Assembly (NCBI GenBank): GCA_948099385.1
Contig: CANUEZ040000069.1
Location: 1,011,501-1,075,500, forward strand
Direction: 5' to 3'
Length of the DNA stretch: 64,000 nucleotides
Source of the DNA: Fasciola hepatica
Lineage: Eukaryota > Platyhelminthes > Trematoda > Plagiorchiida > Fasciolidae
Under the pieces are notes generated by a model that made no database searches, was not told the origin of the DNA, and saw nothing but the letters and a program-made list of their open reading frames with translations. Below are positions 1-10,077 of this stretch, piece by piece. Numbering within the stretch: position 1 is the first letter of the stretch; each line of letters begins with the position of its first letter. The translations under genes and the position numbers were made by a program.

Positions 1-354
1 TGCTGTTCAAACCGCGCTGTGCAGATCGAACGCTTATTGACTAAACGTCCAGAACAACCACTAACAAAACGTTCAGGATGACTGGTCCATAATTTCGTGT
101 CGCACGTTCACAGGGCCGAACATGTGACGGGATCAACTGGTATTAAGGTCGGATGATCGGTGGCCTGAATTTTCAATCGCGTTTCTCATCAGAGCCCACA
201 CACATTGAGACAGGTTGTGTTCGTCCATGTTTCCACTTGTTTGCACAATCCCAATCAGTTGTGCCGCGGCTTAGACTAAATGTTCTCAATTCCCAACCGG
301 TTGTCTTCGCATGGCTGACTGAATGTCCTTCGTTTTCGCTGACATATTGGAGCA

Positions 355-400
355 ACACACGCACGCACGCAAACACACACACACATACACACACACAGAA
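355..400. repeat. CA/ACGC microsatellite
   Basis: Runs of CACGCACGCA followed by (CA)n. It lies in intron sequence below cassette 6 and differs in length and motif from its counterpart in copy B, accounting for the 46 bp offset change between copies. Confidence 0.9.
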
Positions 401-792
401 GAAATTATTCAAAATCCTCCAATGGTTATATTCCCGTCATGACTTGTTTACAAATAAATCAATGCTAATAATTGCAACGCACTCAAATACTTCTGCAAGT
501 AGTTGTAACAGTATTCACCCGTCAATACTATCAAACAATAGACGCTTGTTGCACACAGATAACATCCATCAATGACTATCGAATGCAAACAGAATGGCAC
601 GCAATCAGATCACAGTGAATAAAAGGAATAGATTAATTATCACAGGATTTCATCATATTGCAAACAGACTCTCTGGATTTGACCACGTTGAAAACAAAAT
701 TCCTCCGAAAACTGAACAATGCTATTGCACTAGACGGATTTGGAATATACACGATAACCATGATATGAAATGTCAAACAAACTGTTTCTCAC

Positions 793-976
793 TGAGTTGG
801 TAGAAAACCTGAAATGAAGTGATTCTTGCTGTTGTACTTTTGCCACGATATGTGATCGTCACGACTGACCCGGTCGACTCGTACAATTCCTGACCAGATT
901 GTGCACAAATCACTTGAGCTGTCTGAGACGAATCGAGCTGATCAGTCATTTGAACACACTGATCTGCACTGGATGT
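793..976 (-). CDS. CUB cassette 6, second-half exon (6b)
   Basis: Acceptor TACCACTCCACAG, donor CTCA|GTGAGA; 184 bp, phase 0 in and 1 out, open. It contains TSSADQCVQMTDQLDSSQTA, VICAQSGQELY, VTITYRGKST and FQVFYQL. Tyr-Pro-Gly-Lys of the other copies is Tyr-Arg-Gly-Lys here. Because it leaves in phase 1, the transcript must continue beyond the left edge of the window (or terminate in an exon I did not see in 1-792). Confidence 0.7.
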
Positions 977-1242
977 CTGTGGAGTGGTATACAGATTGTT
1001 TACAATCGGACATTTTGTGTAACGTATTGGGGAACAATCGTGTCTGTTGGTAAAAATACAACTCCTAACTGGTGACCTTCGATTTTATTCATAAACCAAA
1101 TGTGAACTAATTAGATAGATAAGCATCTTGCAAAATGAGAACTGAGTAGATGGTCAATTATCAATGCATGTGGAACTACATGGGATTTAGAACATTCTAT
1201 CTATTAGTACAGCTTAGGGTACTCTAGTGTGTATAGACTTAC

Positions 1243-1406
1243 ATTTGACACTTTGAGATAGACACGCATCTTTTGATCTTGTTCCACTGCAATCGTTCGT
1301 TTGCATTTGAACGTCTTGTAAATTATTTGCTCCTGAGCATAAACTTCGTAGTACTGCTCATCCAATACGGCAGTCAGTTGTGTTGTGTTGCAGTTAACAA
1401 TGGGTA
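1243..1406 (-). CDS. CUB cassette 6, first-half exon (6a)
   Basis: Same borders and length (164 bp) as exon 4a: acceptor CACTCCCCTTTCATAG, donor AAT|GTAAGT, and apparently identical coding bases. The gypsy element in the upstream intron ends only 74 bp from the acceptor of this exon, so the branch-point and polypyrimidine region survive but the rest of the intron is displaced by 4.36 kb. Confidence 0.72.
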
Positions 1407-1480
1407 CTATGAAAGGGGAGTGAGTGAGAAGATAATACTTGTATTCTAGTGGGTAATGGTACTGTTCTAATTAGCATGCT

Positions 1481-1780
1481 CGTAATAATCGTAACGAACT
1501 GAATCGACAGTCCGTATTGAATCTGCCCCCACCTAGATCTACGCGAACACGTGTAGCAAGAAGACTAAGGCCGCGAAATAGCACGTCAGTTGTACTGAGA
1601 GTGGGTTGTGAATAATATGTTCAAATAACGAATGTAATTGGAAGACTCGAAGATGGCCAGTCTCATGAAACTATTGTCGGAAATTTCTGCGGTGATCCTG
1701 ATTTGTTGACGCTCATTCGTGCACGTAGTTAAGAAGGTGTTCCTGGCCGTACTACCTGTGTCAGCTGCTTAATCACCACA
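1481..1780 (-). repeat. 3' LTR of the gypsy element
   Basis: Begins TGTGGTGATT and ends CGATTATTACG; the terminal CA has become CG. The border with host DNA on this side lacks a recognisable target-site duplication. Confidence 0.88.
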
Positions 1781-2034
1781 ACCTTCCTCCGTCTAGAATC
1801 CCTCGTCATTTTGGATCGACTTTCGTACTGATCTTCGAACTGGAGCTGATGGCTGTGACTCGACGGCTGCAGCAGTCGTTCCAGGAGGCAGAATAGATGT
1901 ATCAAAATGAACAACACGGTCCCCATCATGATACTCAGTCGTCTCAGCCGGGCGATTGTTTACATCGCCGGTTGCTACTTTGGAATTGATTCGGCTGAGG
2001 TGGCTCCGATGCACCGATGCAACGATGCATCGTC

Positions 2035-2733
2035 CTAGTCCGTTATCTCGACCATAGATTGACCAAGTTGTCTTGTGATAATTCCACGAGTTGGTCGAAG
2101 ATCGTTGCCACGAGAGTATGTGACATCATTGGAGTGAAGACATATCAGCGATGACCGTGGTCTTCTGGACTTGAAGAGAACGACTGGACTCTCCTTGGTG
2201 GTTGTATGCACTATGTTTCTGTGCTGCAACAAGAAATTGTCTTGGAACGCTTCCAAATCGGGCAACATCCTCGGGTTTGCTGTTGTTATTGCACTTTTCA
2301 CAGAAAGCATCAATTTTTCCGCTGCGGCGCTAGAACATGGGTGGCATGGTGCCGTACGTAGATGCCGACACTCAACTCTATCAGACCAGCATTTCAATTT
2401 CGCCGCACAGAATTGTGATCCATTATCGGTAACTAGTACCTGTGGGATTCCTACTCGGCTGAAGCCTTTCCGTAACACCTGGATTACGAACAAGGTCGTT
2501 GGTGAACTCGTCAGGAACACTTCCGGCCATTTAGAATAGGAGTCGGTCGGTACAACGGAGTGACACTTGTTCAAGAATGGACCAGAGAAGTCCGCATGAA
2601 CTCTCTGCCATGGAATGTAACTTTCCGGCCATGGATTCCAGTTGTTTGGCCTCGATTGGACTTTGTGCAGACACGCATCACAGTTATTTGCCATGGTGCA
2701 AATATCCGCATCTAATTCCGGACACCAACACAT
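2035..2733 (-). pseudogene. gypsy integrase core
   Basis: Residues include NCDACLHKVQ (CC half of the zinc-binding HHCC), VHADFSGPF (first Asp), VLVTDNGSQF (second Asp) and SSAAAEKLM (Glu), so the DDE triad is visible. The reading continues in another frame at 2014-1793, where the pol C terminus ends RRSVRKSIQNDEGF and a stop. Framing breaks make it non-functional. Confidence 0.88.
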
Positions 2734-2736
2734 CTG

Positions 2737-3351
2737 TCAAACCAGCGACTTCATTTTATCCACGCCCAAGTGGCCTTTGTGCAGTTCATCTAAAACTGAC
2801 TTGTGTAATGTAGGTGGAATGACAAGCCGGTCACCTCGACAAAGGAAGCCGTCGGGTTGGATACTGAATTCCTCTCGCAGTGCGAAGAACTGAGGAAACT
2901 TCCGCTCCACCTCGGGCTGCCATCCCTTTCTGATCACCGAAGTCACAGACCAGTAGTATCGTTTTGTCTGCTTGCTCAGTTCTTCCCTCGACACAGGCGC
3001 AGCCGGCGAAATGAAACGGCATTGATCCGCCTCTGCGAATCGTGAGTAACGGGACAGGAAGTCCGCCTGCGGGATATTCTTGCCGGGTCGATGCAAGATG
3101 TCATAGTTATAGGCTGCCAGAGCAACGTTCCAACGCTGGATCATAGCAACCGTGGATTTGGCGACGGATTTATCCGGGTTGTATAGGAACTGAAGGGCCT
3201 GGTGGTCGGTGACAATCGTGAACTTCACTCCAAATAGGTACTTGTGTAGTCCACGCACCATCCAGAAAACGGCCAAAGCTTCCTTCTTCGTCTGGGAATA
3301 ACCCTCCTCTGTAGTATTAAGAAGACGACAGATGCAGATGATTGGACATGC
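2737..3351 (-). pseudogene. gypsy RNase H and linker to integrase
   Basis: Contains ALAVFWMVRGLHKYLFG, TIVTDHQALQFL and PQADFLSRYSRF, which are the RNase H blocks of Ty3/gypsy pol. The first block (TTGASEVVIGAILE at the end of the RT reading) has lost its usual Asp (DAS to GAS). Reading continues toward the HHCC region of the integrase. Confidence 0.87.
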
Positions 3352-3354
3352 ATC

Positions 3355-4372
3355 TTATTCCAGAATTGCTCCTATCACCACTTCGGACGCGCCAGTGGTC
3401 AGCGTAGTCCGCTTAGATGGTGCAAATGGGGCTAGTATCGGTCGGTCGATGATATTTTGAATAAGACCGCGCAGTATCTGTTCACACTGTTCGTTCCACT
3501 GCCAAACATTGGAAGACTGAGCTAAAAACAATGGTTGGGCTCTTGTTGCAAAGTTCGGGATGAACCTGGAGTAGTATTGCAGGCACCCAAGAATTGATCG
3601 TAAGTGCGCCTGATTTTTCGGTGATTCGATGCCAATCAGGGGTTTGAAACGATCTGGATCGGGTCGGTATCCTTTTGCATCGACAGTGAAACCGGGGAAA
3701 TCTAATTCGGTGACACCGAATTTGCACTTAGGGGCTTTGATGGACACATTTTTTTCCACGAACCTCTCCGGCAACCTTTGTAATCTGTGGTCATGTTCAT
3801 CCTTCGTGGATCCGAAAATGAGCACAACATCGTGATATGCCATCGCCTCCTCGATATCATGAATCACCTCGTCTATTGCAGCCTGGAATATCCCAGATGA
3901 AACGTGCAGACCAAACGGCAAGAAGTTGTATTGGAACATGACCCACGAAGTGTTAATAGTCGTTAGTGGTTTGGACTCCATGTGCAGCGAAATTTGCAAG
4001 TACGCATCAACCAGATCGATTTTTGAGAAAAACTTGCTACTGAGCATACATTTCATGAAGTCCTCAGGTTTTACCGCAGTTGCCGCGCATTTCCCTAAAC
4101 CAGGATTCAAGGTTAATCAGTAATCACCACAAATCCGGGGTGTCTGTCCGTCGCTCTTCATTACCACCACAATCGGAGTCGACCAAGCGGATGAAGTCAC
4201 ACGCGCGATGACACCACCTTGCTCCATTTTGGTAAGCACCTTCAGAACGCTCTCTCTCTCTCTGGCCGTACGGCAACACCCGGCGTTTCAGGAATACCGG
4301 ATCACTATCCAATTCCAACTTTACGGAATCGACCGCCATGCCACCCTTGTTGTTCGAGCATTGTGCGATCAA
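3355..4372 (-). pseudogene. gypsy reverse transcriptase, catalytic motif degraded
   Basis: A Ty3/gypsy RT core is clear: KIDLVDAYLQI (motif with the first catalytic Asp), FLPFGLHVSSGIFQ and HDVVLIFGSTKDEH. The catalytic YxDD-type motif reads YHDVV, with the second Asp lost, so the enzyme would be inactive. The upper part (4372-4124) is in another frame. A stop codon near 3352 separates RT from RNase H. Confidence 0.9.
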
Positions 4373-4841
4373 CTGCTGAAGACATCGTTTTGAGGGTTAC
4401 CGATTCCTCCAAGGCACGCAGGGCCTTCAAGCCCAGAATCGATGGACTGTCTACGGAAATCAGGAATCGTATCAGGGTATAGTCGCTCTCCAACCGAACC
4501 ATTAGTGTAGTCTCACCCAGCAGTGAAAGTCGATGACCAGTAACACCGTGAATGCGCACAGCAGTGGGGTGTATGGGTACACTGGGCTGAACGAAGTCGA
4601 ACACTGATTTCGGAATAATGGACTCACAGCTCCCGGTATCCACAATGAACTGATGTCTCAAGCCACACTGGAATTGGACTGATCTGTACAGGTATTGGTT
4701 TGATCCACTCGAAATCTTCAGCGTGTATGCCGGACTATCATCTGTTTTCGGATCTTCAGGGGTCGCACTCGTAACAATGCATTTGGATTGATGACGTCTT
4801 GCGAATGTGACCAAGCTTTCCACAAGAATGGCATACCGCAT
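4305..4841 (-). pseudogene. gypsy aspartic protease region
   Basis: Contains FIVDTGSCESIIP, the retropepsin active-site loop (DTGS), followed by a SILGLKALR segment typical of the flap-to-C-terminal part. The protease releases gag and pol products in active elements. The frame is open for 178 codons but is not continuous with the RT. Confidence 0.85.
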
Positions 4842-5417
4842 TACGAAAGCGGCAAGTGGAACATATATGAAATTCGCCGCACGAGGACCAACAATTCAGC
4901 TGTGCTAGTTTGTGTTCAGGAATCATTTTGGTAGCAGGCTTCGGTTGAAGTGTCTTCTTTGTGGAGACTAGTTTAAGGGGAAAAAAATGTTGGTAGTGCA
5001 CTACGAAATGTACAGTCATCTCATCGGCTACGTCATCGAATTGTTCGCAGGTTGACCGGCTTCGGAGAACGGAAGGTCGAGTTTCAGCAACAGCTTCTTT
5101 TGCAACTCCGGATGATTTATGCCGGCAATGAGGCGGTCACGCAACTGGGTCTACAACTGATCACCAAAATTACGCTTAGCGGCATGTGTCTGAAGTGTCA
5201 GGATGAATTCACGGAACTTTATGTTGGGACCACAAACCAGCGAAAAAAATGTGGCACGTTCGGTAGTCTGAAAATTGATCGGAACCACGTGGCCTAGCAG
5301 TAGAGCCTTCAACTGGTCGAACGGAACTGCATAAGGGGCTCTCGGATATGCAAGGTTTTCCATCAACGAGTACAACGAACGGCGGCAAGCGGTCAAGAAG
5401 AAAGTAATCTGGTTCAC
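4756..5417 (-). pseudogene. gypsy gag (capsid part and double zinc knuckle), broken
   Basis: The part at 5417-5151 holds a capsid-like stretch (SLYSLMENLAYPRAPYAVPF, then a LLLGHVVPIN region and an ERATFF motif). The part at 5019-4756 carries CWSCGEFHICSTC and CHSCGKLGHI, i.e. two CCHC-type knuckles; the last Cys is replaced (KTS). The two parts are in different frames. Gag packages element RNA; this copy cannot make an intact protein. Confidence 0.82.
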
Positions 5418-5540
5418 CTTCTCACATCCTTTCGTATGCTACACCATAACTCGAAACGTTCAGTCCACTTTTCAATTTCAGATGCAATATCATGAAATTC
5501 AGCTACTCAATACTGGGCAGCTCCATGATGCGACGCCAAT

Positions 5541-5841
5541 TGTAATAATCGTAACGAACTGAATCGACAGTCCGTATTGAAACTGCCCCCACCTAGAGCT
5601 ACGCGAACACGTGTAGCAAGAAGACTAAGGCCGCGAAATAGCAAGTTAGTTGTACTGAGAGTGGATTGGGAATAATAATGTTCAAATAAAAAATGTAATT
5701 GGAAGACTCGAAGATGGCCAAACCCACGGAATAATTGTCGGAATTTTCAGCCGTGATCCTGACTGGTTGAGGCTCATCCGTGTAGATGATTACGGAACTG
5801 AACCTGGTCGCATCAACTGTGACAGTTGCTGAATCATCACA
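5541..5841 (-). repeat. 5' LTR of the gypsy element
   Basis: On the minus strand it begins TGTGATGATTC and ends CGATTATTACA, giving TG...CA ends. Confidence 0.88.
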
Positions 5842-6698
5842 GTGAGGACACAACTAGGTAGATTCAACAGTTGTGCACATTATGTTTGGTAACCGTGGAT
5901 TGTGCTGGTTTGGATGAGGATTAATTGTATGTTAGAAACCGCTAAACTGACGATTTTCGAATAACTACCGTATGCTTGCTGCTACTTCCAATAGGTTCCT
6001 GATTACTGAGCTGGACGTTTTGTTTGCTATGAGAAATATTTCCCATATTGAATTGAAAGTTTCGTCACGCCCAAGCGTCGCCAATACGAATGTTGTGCTA
6101 ACCGATCATGTGCACAACCATTTGTAATTTGAGTCGTAATCCTGAGGCAAATCAGATGATTGAGTCCTCCATCGGAACAACGTGTTCTTCGTGTTGTGAT
6201 ATCTATGCACTAAACTGATCGATTGACCAAGCCGTGAAACACCCGGTTTGCGAAGTCCATTGGTTTCTGATCTAGTTTTTTGGTAATGTTTGTCTAGTAA
6301 GTGTGGACATTGCACAAACCCTTCACGAGTTGGTCTCCATTTTGTGATCAATATTTCAAATGCATGGCTTTTGTCAGGTAGCCCAGCAACTCAGTCCGGG
6401 CACTGTCTGATACAACGGAACAAAAGGGAGTTGACATGGACGTGTGTGTAGATCGGAGACCTAACGACAACCAAATAACACTGGACGTGGAATGGAACAA
6501 AGTAAATTGATTCAATTTTACTATCAGAAGACTTGTAAATACTATCACGTGGACATGAATATTGTCTTATATCTCATCCCTATAGTATCATTGTTGTGTG
6601 TTCATTATATGCATACATGGATTCGATCGAGAGCTTCAGATTATCTGTCTGACTATTTTCCCTTGTGCTTACATACGACACTATAATTTGTTGTTCAT

Positions 6699-7620
6699 GT
6701 CCGCTCAAATGGTCTATGTAAATTGATTTGTTAATTTGTCCATAATGCTCGCGTAGTCCATGTCTGGTATGGGGTAAATCAATACAAGCTTGTTTACGTA
6801 CACCACGGGAGCTCCGTGTCCTGATTTACAACATAACATTGGCGTCACAGGCAGTTTCCACATCGCGTAATACACATACAATGCTGTGCCTACAAGCTAC
6901 ACTGTTCCCTACTTCAGATTCGTGGATTTTCTGGAAAACTACAATTCTCGATTATTTGGATCTACTCAAATTGCTCAACCCAAGTTTTGTTCTGCACGAT
7001 TCGGTCAATCTGAAGTTCTGGAGAAATTATCTGGATACGGAAGGTCGACGGCAGTGTGATATTAATTCTCTACGTCAAAAACCACTTTGAACAAAGCATT
7101 TCAAATAATTGATAACATTTTGCCTGCCACGTCAAAGGCTTATGTATCAAGGTTTCATTTTTCAAGGATTTATCAACAAGGTGGGGAATCTTTGGGAGGC
7201 TTCATATTGCGCCCCATTCAAGGAGTTCATTACTGCAATTATCCTTGCATACCTGTCAAGAAAGTCGGAGATGTTATACCCATTCAACAACTTATCGCCA
7301 GTGTGAAAAAGATAAAATCCGTGAATGTCTTTCACCAGAAAATGCATCAAAATTGTCAGAACGTATAGCTCACTACGAACATCTAAACTCACGTTAACCT
7401 TTCGTATTTTCCAACATCAAAACTATCAGTCGTGAACAGATGTGCTATAGTTCAGAAACAAGACTTGTTCGTATCTGCCTCTGAAAGATCCATTCTCAAA
7501 AACGGTTTCACACTAACGAGTGTGAACAGATCTCAGCAATATTTCCCATCCAAACCAATTCCAATATTGTTCATCGCAACAAGATATTATTCATTCTGAA
7601 TTAGTCTAACACATCCGAAT
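6699..7620. other. Intron-like stretch between cassettes 5 and 6
   Basis: No domain recognised. A plus-strand stretch at 7087-7368 has 93 open codons, but its composition and lack of splice context give no support. Confidence 0.5.
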
Positions 7621-7683
7621 TGTCTTACACAATGCACTCTTCTTCTCTCTCATCAAACACATAATCGAACAGAAACAACTCAC

Positions 7684-7867
7684 TCAACATGTAGTACACT
7701 TGGAATGAATTGACTTGAGTGTTCATTTGTTTGCCTGGATACGTGACCGACACAGATGATCCCGTTGATTGATACAACTCCTGACCAGATTGTGCACAAA
7801 TCACTTCAGTGATCCGAGATGAATCGAACACATCGACCAATTGAACACACTGATTTGCAGTGGATGT
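7684..7867 (-). CDS. CUB cassette 5, second-half exon (5b)
   Basis: Acceptor TATCATTTTCTGCAG, donor TTGA|GTGAGT; 184 bp, phase 0 in and 1 out, open. It begins TSTANQCVQLVDVFDSSRIT, then VICAQSGQELY, SVTYPGKQMN and FQVYYML. It is diverged from cassettes 4 and 6 between which it lies, so cassettes did not simply duplicate in linear order. Confidence 0.7.
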
Positions 7868-8181
7868 CTGCAGAAAATGATACATATAATGCATTATTCG
7901 ATGATATCAACAGTAATAATTAGGGACATTTATCGCTTGCGAAAGAACATATCGCATGTCTGATACATTTGAATGCAAGAGTGAATTTCTATTTCATAAA
8001 CTGAGTAAATTGACGGTTCATGTGCTGGATGAGTGACTGAGTAGATAGAAATTTCGTAATGATTGAATTAATCAGTGAATGTGGTGATGAATAAGTGATT
8101 TGGAAAGACTTTGTTTTGTACAGAATATTTGCGTTTGCGATTGATTCTACACGTTCGATCATCTCCACGTGGTAAACTGAC

Positions 8182-8333
8182 CTCGAGTAATTTGAGATAA
8201 ACTTGAATATTTCGTCCAGGATCGGCTACGATTGTCCGATTATATTGGAAATTAGCAGGAATGGGGCCAGATCGAGGACATATATTGTAGTATAGTTCGT
8301 TTTCACCCGCAGTCAGTTGTGTCGTGTCACAAA
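8182..8333 (-). CDS. CUB cassette 5, first-half exon (5a)
   Basis: Acceptor TCATCCACCATAG, donor GAG|GTCAGT; 152 bp, phase 1 in and 0 out. It contains CDTTQLTAGENELYYNICP and NFQYNRTIVADPGRNIQVYL. The second conserved cysteine (FKC in cassette 4) is Tyr here, with a different Cys earlier in the exon (NICP). Alternatively an in-frame ATG at 8385 in good context (ACATGG) would start a protein with MVKENILLVTFTLSSTIV, which resembles a signal peptide. A branch-point-like CTAAC next to that ATG makes an intron reading equally possible. Confidence 0.62.
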
Positions 8334-8981
8334 CTATGGTGGATGATAATGTGAAAGTGACAAGAAGTATATTTTCCTTTACCATGTTAGCATTTGAAAA
8401 ATGATGATCAAACAGTGTGTGAAAATTATCAGATGTCGTTCCTCATCGTCCGATTTCGCAAGCGTTTACCGATAACTATGTTCGAGATTTGTGAACTCGT
8501 GAGAGCTCAGCTAATGCCCGACCGTATTTTCAGATACCCTAGTTTTGCAACCCCGTTCATGTTGCAATAAGCAAATACTATACTCTGCCATGATATTCCT
8601 TCTACTACTAAAGCTACACCCACTATGCTGTTCAAACCGCGCTGTGCAGATCGAACGCTTATTGACTAAACGTCCAGAACAACCACTAACAAAACGTTCA
8701 GGATGACTGGTCCATAATTTCGTGTCGCACGTTCACAGGGCCGAACATGTGACGGGATCAACTGGTATTAAGGTCGGATGATCGGTGGCCTGAATTTTCA
8801 ATCGCGTTTCTCATCAGAGCCCACACACATTGAGACAGGTTGTGTTCGTCCATGTTTCCACTTGTTTGCACAATCCCAATCAGTTGTGCCGCAGCTTAGG
8901 CTAAATGTTCTCAAGTCCCAACCGGTTGTCTTCGCATGGCTGACTGACTGTCCTTCGTTTTCACTGACATATTGGAGCAAC

Positions 8982-9048
8982 AACGCACGCACGCACTCAC
9001 GCACGCACGCATGCACGCACGCATGCACGCACGCACACACACGCACAG
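8982..9048. repeat. ACGC/ATGC microsatellite, expanded relative to copy A
   Basis: Alternating CACGCACG and CATGCACG units. This is the counterpart of 355-400 in the duplicated unit. Confidence 0.9.
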
Positions 9049-9463
9049 AATTAGGTATGCAAAATCCATCAATGCACTACAACAATCACCGATTGGTTAT
9101 ATTCCCGTCATGACTTGTTTACAAATAAATCAATGCTAATAATTGCAACGGACTCAAGTGCTTCTGAAAGTAGTTGTAATAGTATTCACCCATCAATATT
9201 ATCAAACAATAGACGCTTGTTGCACACAGATAACATCCATCAATGACTATCGAATGCAAACAGAATGGCACGCAATCAGATCACAGTGAATAAAAGGAAT
9301 AGATTAATTATCACAGGATTTCATCATATTGCAAACAGACTCTCTGGATTTGACCACGTTGAAAACAAAATTCCTCCGAAAACTGAACAATGCTATTGCA
9401 CTAGACGGATTTGGAATATACACGATAACCATGATATGAAATGTCAAACAAACTGTTTCTCAC

Positions 9464-9647
9464 TGAGTTGGTAGAAAACCTGAAATGAAGTGATTCTTGC
9501 TGTTGTACTTTTGCCAGGATATGTGACCGTCACGACTGACCCGGTCGACTGGTAAAATTCCTGACCAGATTGTGCACAAATCACTTGAGCTGTCTGAGGC
9601 GAATCGAGCTGATCAGTCACTTGAACACACTGATCTGCACTGGATGT
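9464..9647 (-). CDS. CUB cassette 4, second-half exon (4b)
   Basis: Acceptor TACCACTCCACAG, donor CTCA|GTGAGA; 184 bp, phase 0 in and 1 out. It begins TSSADQCVQVTDQLDSPQTA, has VICAQSGQEFY and TVTYPGKST, and ends FQVFYQL. It differs from 6b by a few residues only, mostly non-synonymous from inspection (for example Q versus E and P versus R). Confidence 0.72.
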
Positions 9648-9913
9648 CTGTGGAGTGGTATACAGATTGTTTACAATCGGACATTTTGTGTAACGTATTG
9701 GGGAACAATCGTGTCTGTTGGTAAAAATACAACTCCTAACTGGTGACCTTCGATTTTATTCATAATTCAAATGTGAACTAATTAGATATATAATCATATT
9801 GCAAAATGAGAACTGAGTAGATGGTCAATTATCAATGCATGTGGAACTACATGGGATTTAGAACATTCTATCTATTAGTACAGCTTAGGGTACTCTAGTG
9901 TGTATAGACTTAC

Positions 9914-10077
9914 ATTTGACACTTTGAGATAGACACGCATCTTTTGATCTTGTTCCACTGCAATCGTTCGTTTGCATTTGAACGTCTTGTAAATTATTTG
10001 CTCCTGAGCATAAACTTCGTAGTACTGCTCATCCAATACGGCAGTCAGTTGTGTTGTGTTGCAGTTAACAATGGGTA
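9914..10077 (-). CDS. CUB cassette 4, first-half exon (4a)
   Basis: Acceptor CACTCCCCTTTCATAG, donor AAT|GTAAGT; 164 bp, phase 1 in and 0 out. It contains VNCNTTQLTAVLDEQYYEVY and TFKCKRTIAVEQDQKMRVYL. It is base-for-base identical to exon 6a as far as I can compare, marking a recent duplication. Intron to 4b is 266 bp. Confidence 0.72.

Larger units (their letters stand above)
1481..5841 (-). mobile_element. Ty3/gypsy LTR retrotransposon, full length but degenerate
   Basis: Two LTRs of 300 and 301 bp (1481-1780 and 5541-5841) flank a 3.76 kb interior in minus orientation. Next to the 5' LTR is a primer-binding-site-like TGGCGTCGCATCATGG (5538-5523), two bases from the LTR end. Next to the 3' LTR is the purine tract GACGGAGGAAGG (about 1792-1782). 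Domain order is gag, protease, RT, RNase H, integrase, typical of Ty3/gypsy, and the double zinc knuckle suggests the Mag-like branch. The frame is broken several times, and the LTRs differ at perhaps 10 percent of positions by eye, so it is an old, inactive copy. It sits in the intron between cassettes 5 and 6. Confidence 0.93.
1..6698. repeat. Direct duplication, copy A (carries the gypsy insertion)
   Basis: Bases 1-1480 and 5842-6698 match 8626-11025 almost throughout. Offset is 8625 at the start, 8671 after a length change in the CA/CG-rich microsatellite near 350-400, and 4327 to the right of the gypsy element. The copy contains cassette 6 and its flanking introns, and starts before the window. 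Homology ends near 6698 (TTTGTTGTTCAT). Confidence 0.9.

Noticed and set aside
153..575. A 140-codon plus-strand frame, with a relative at 8778-9113
   Set aside because: It reads through a CA-type microsatellite and changes length and sequence between the two duplicated copies, as expected of non-coding DNA.
594..803. A 69-codon plus-strand frame (starting MARNQ) repeated almost unchanged at 9265-9474 and 15177-15386
   Set aside because: It lies antisense to intron sequence and the donor of the second-half CUB exons. Its conservation is explained by recent duplication of the whole unit, and it shows no domain.
6106..6686. Small frames on both strands conserved at 10433-11013
   Set aside because: They overlap one another on opposite strands and lie inside the duplicated intron; identity comes from the duplication and no splice or domain signal supports them.
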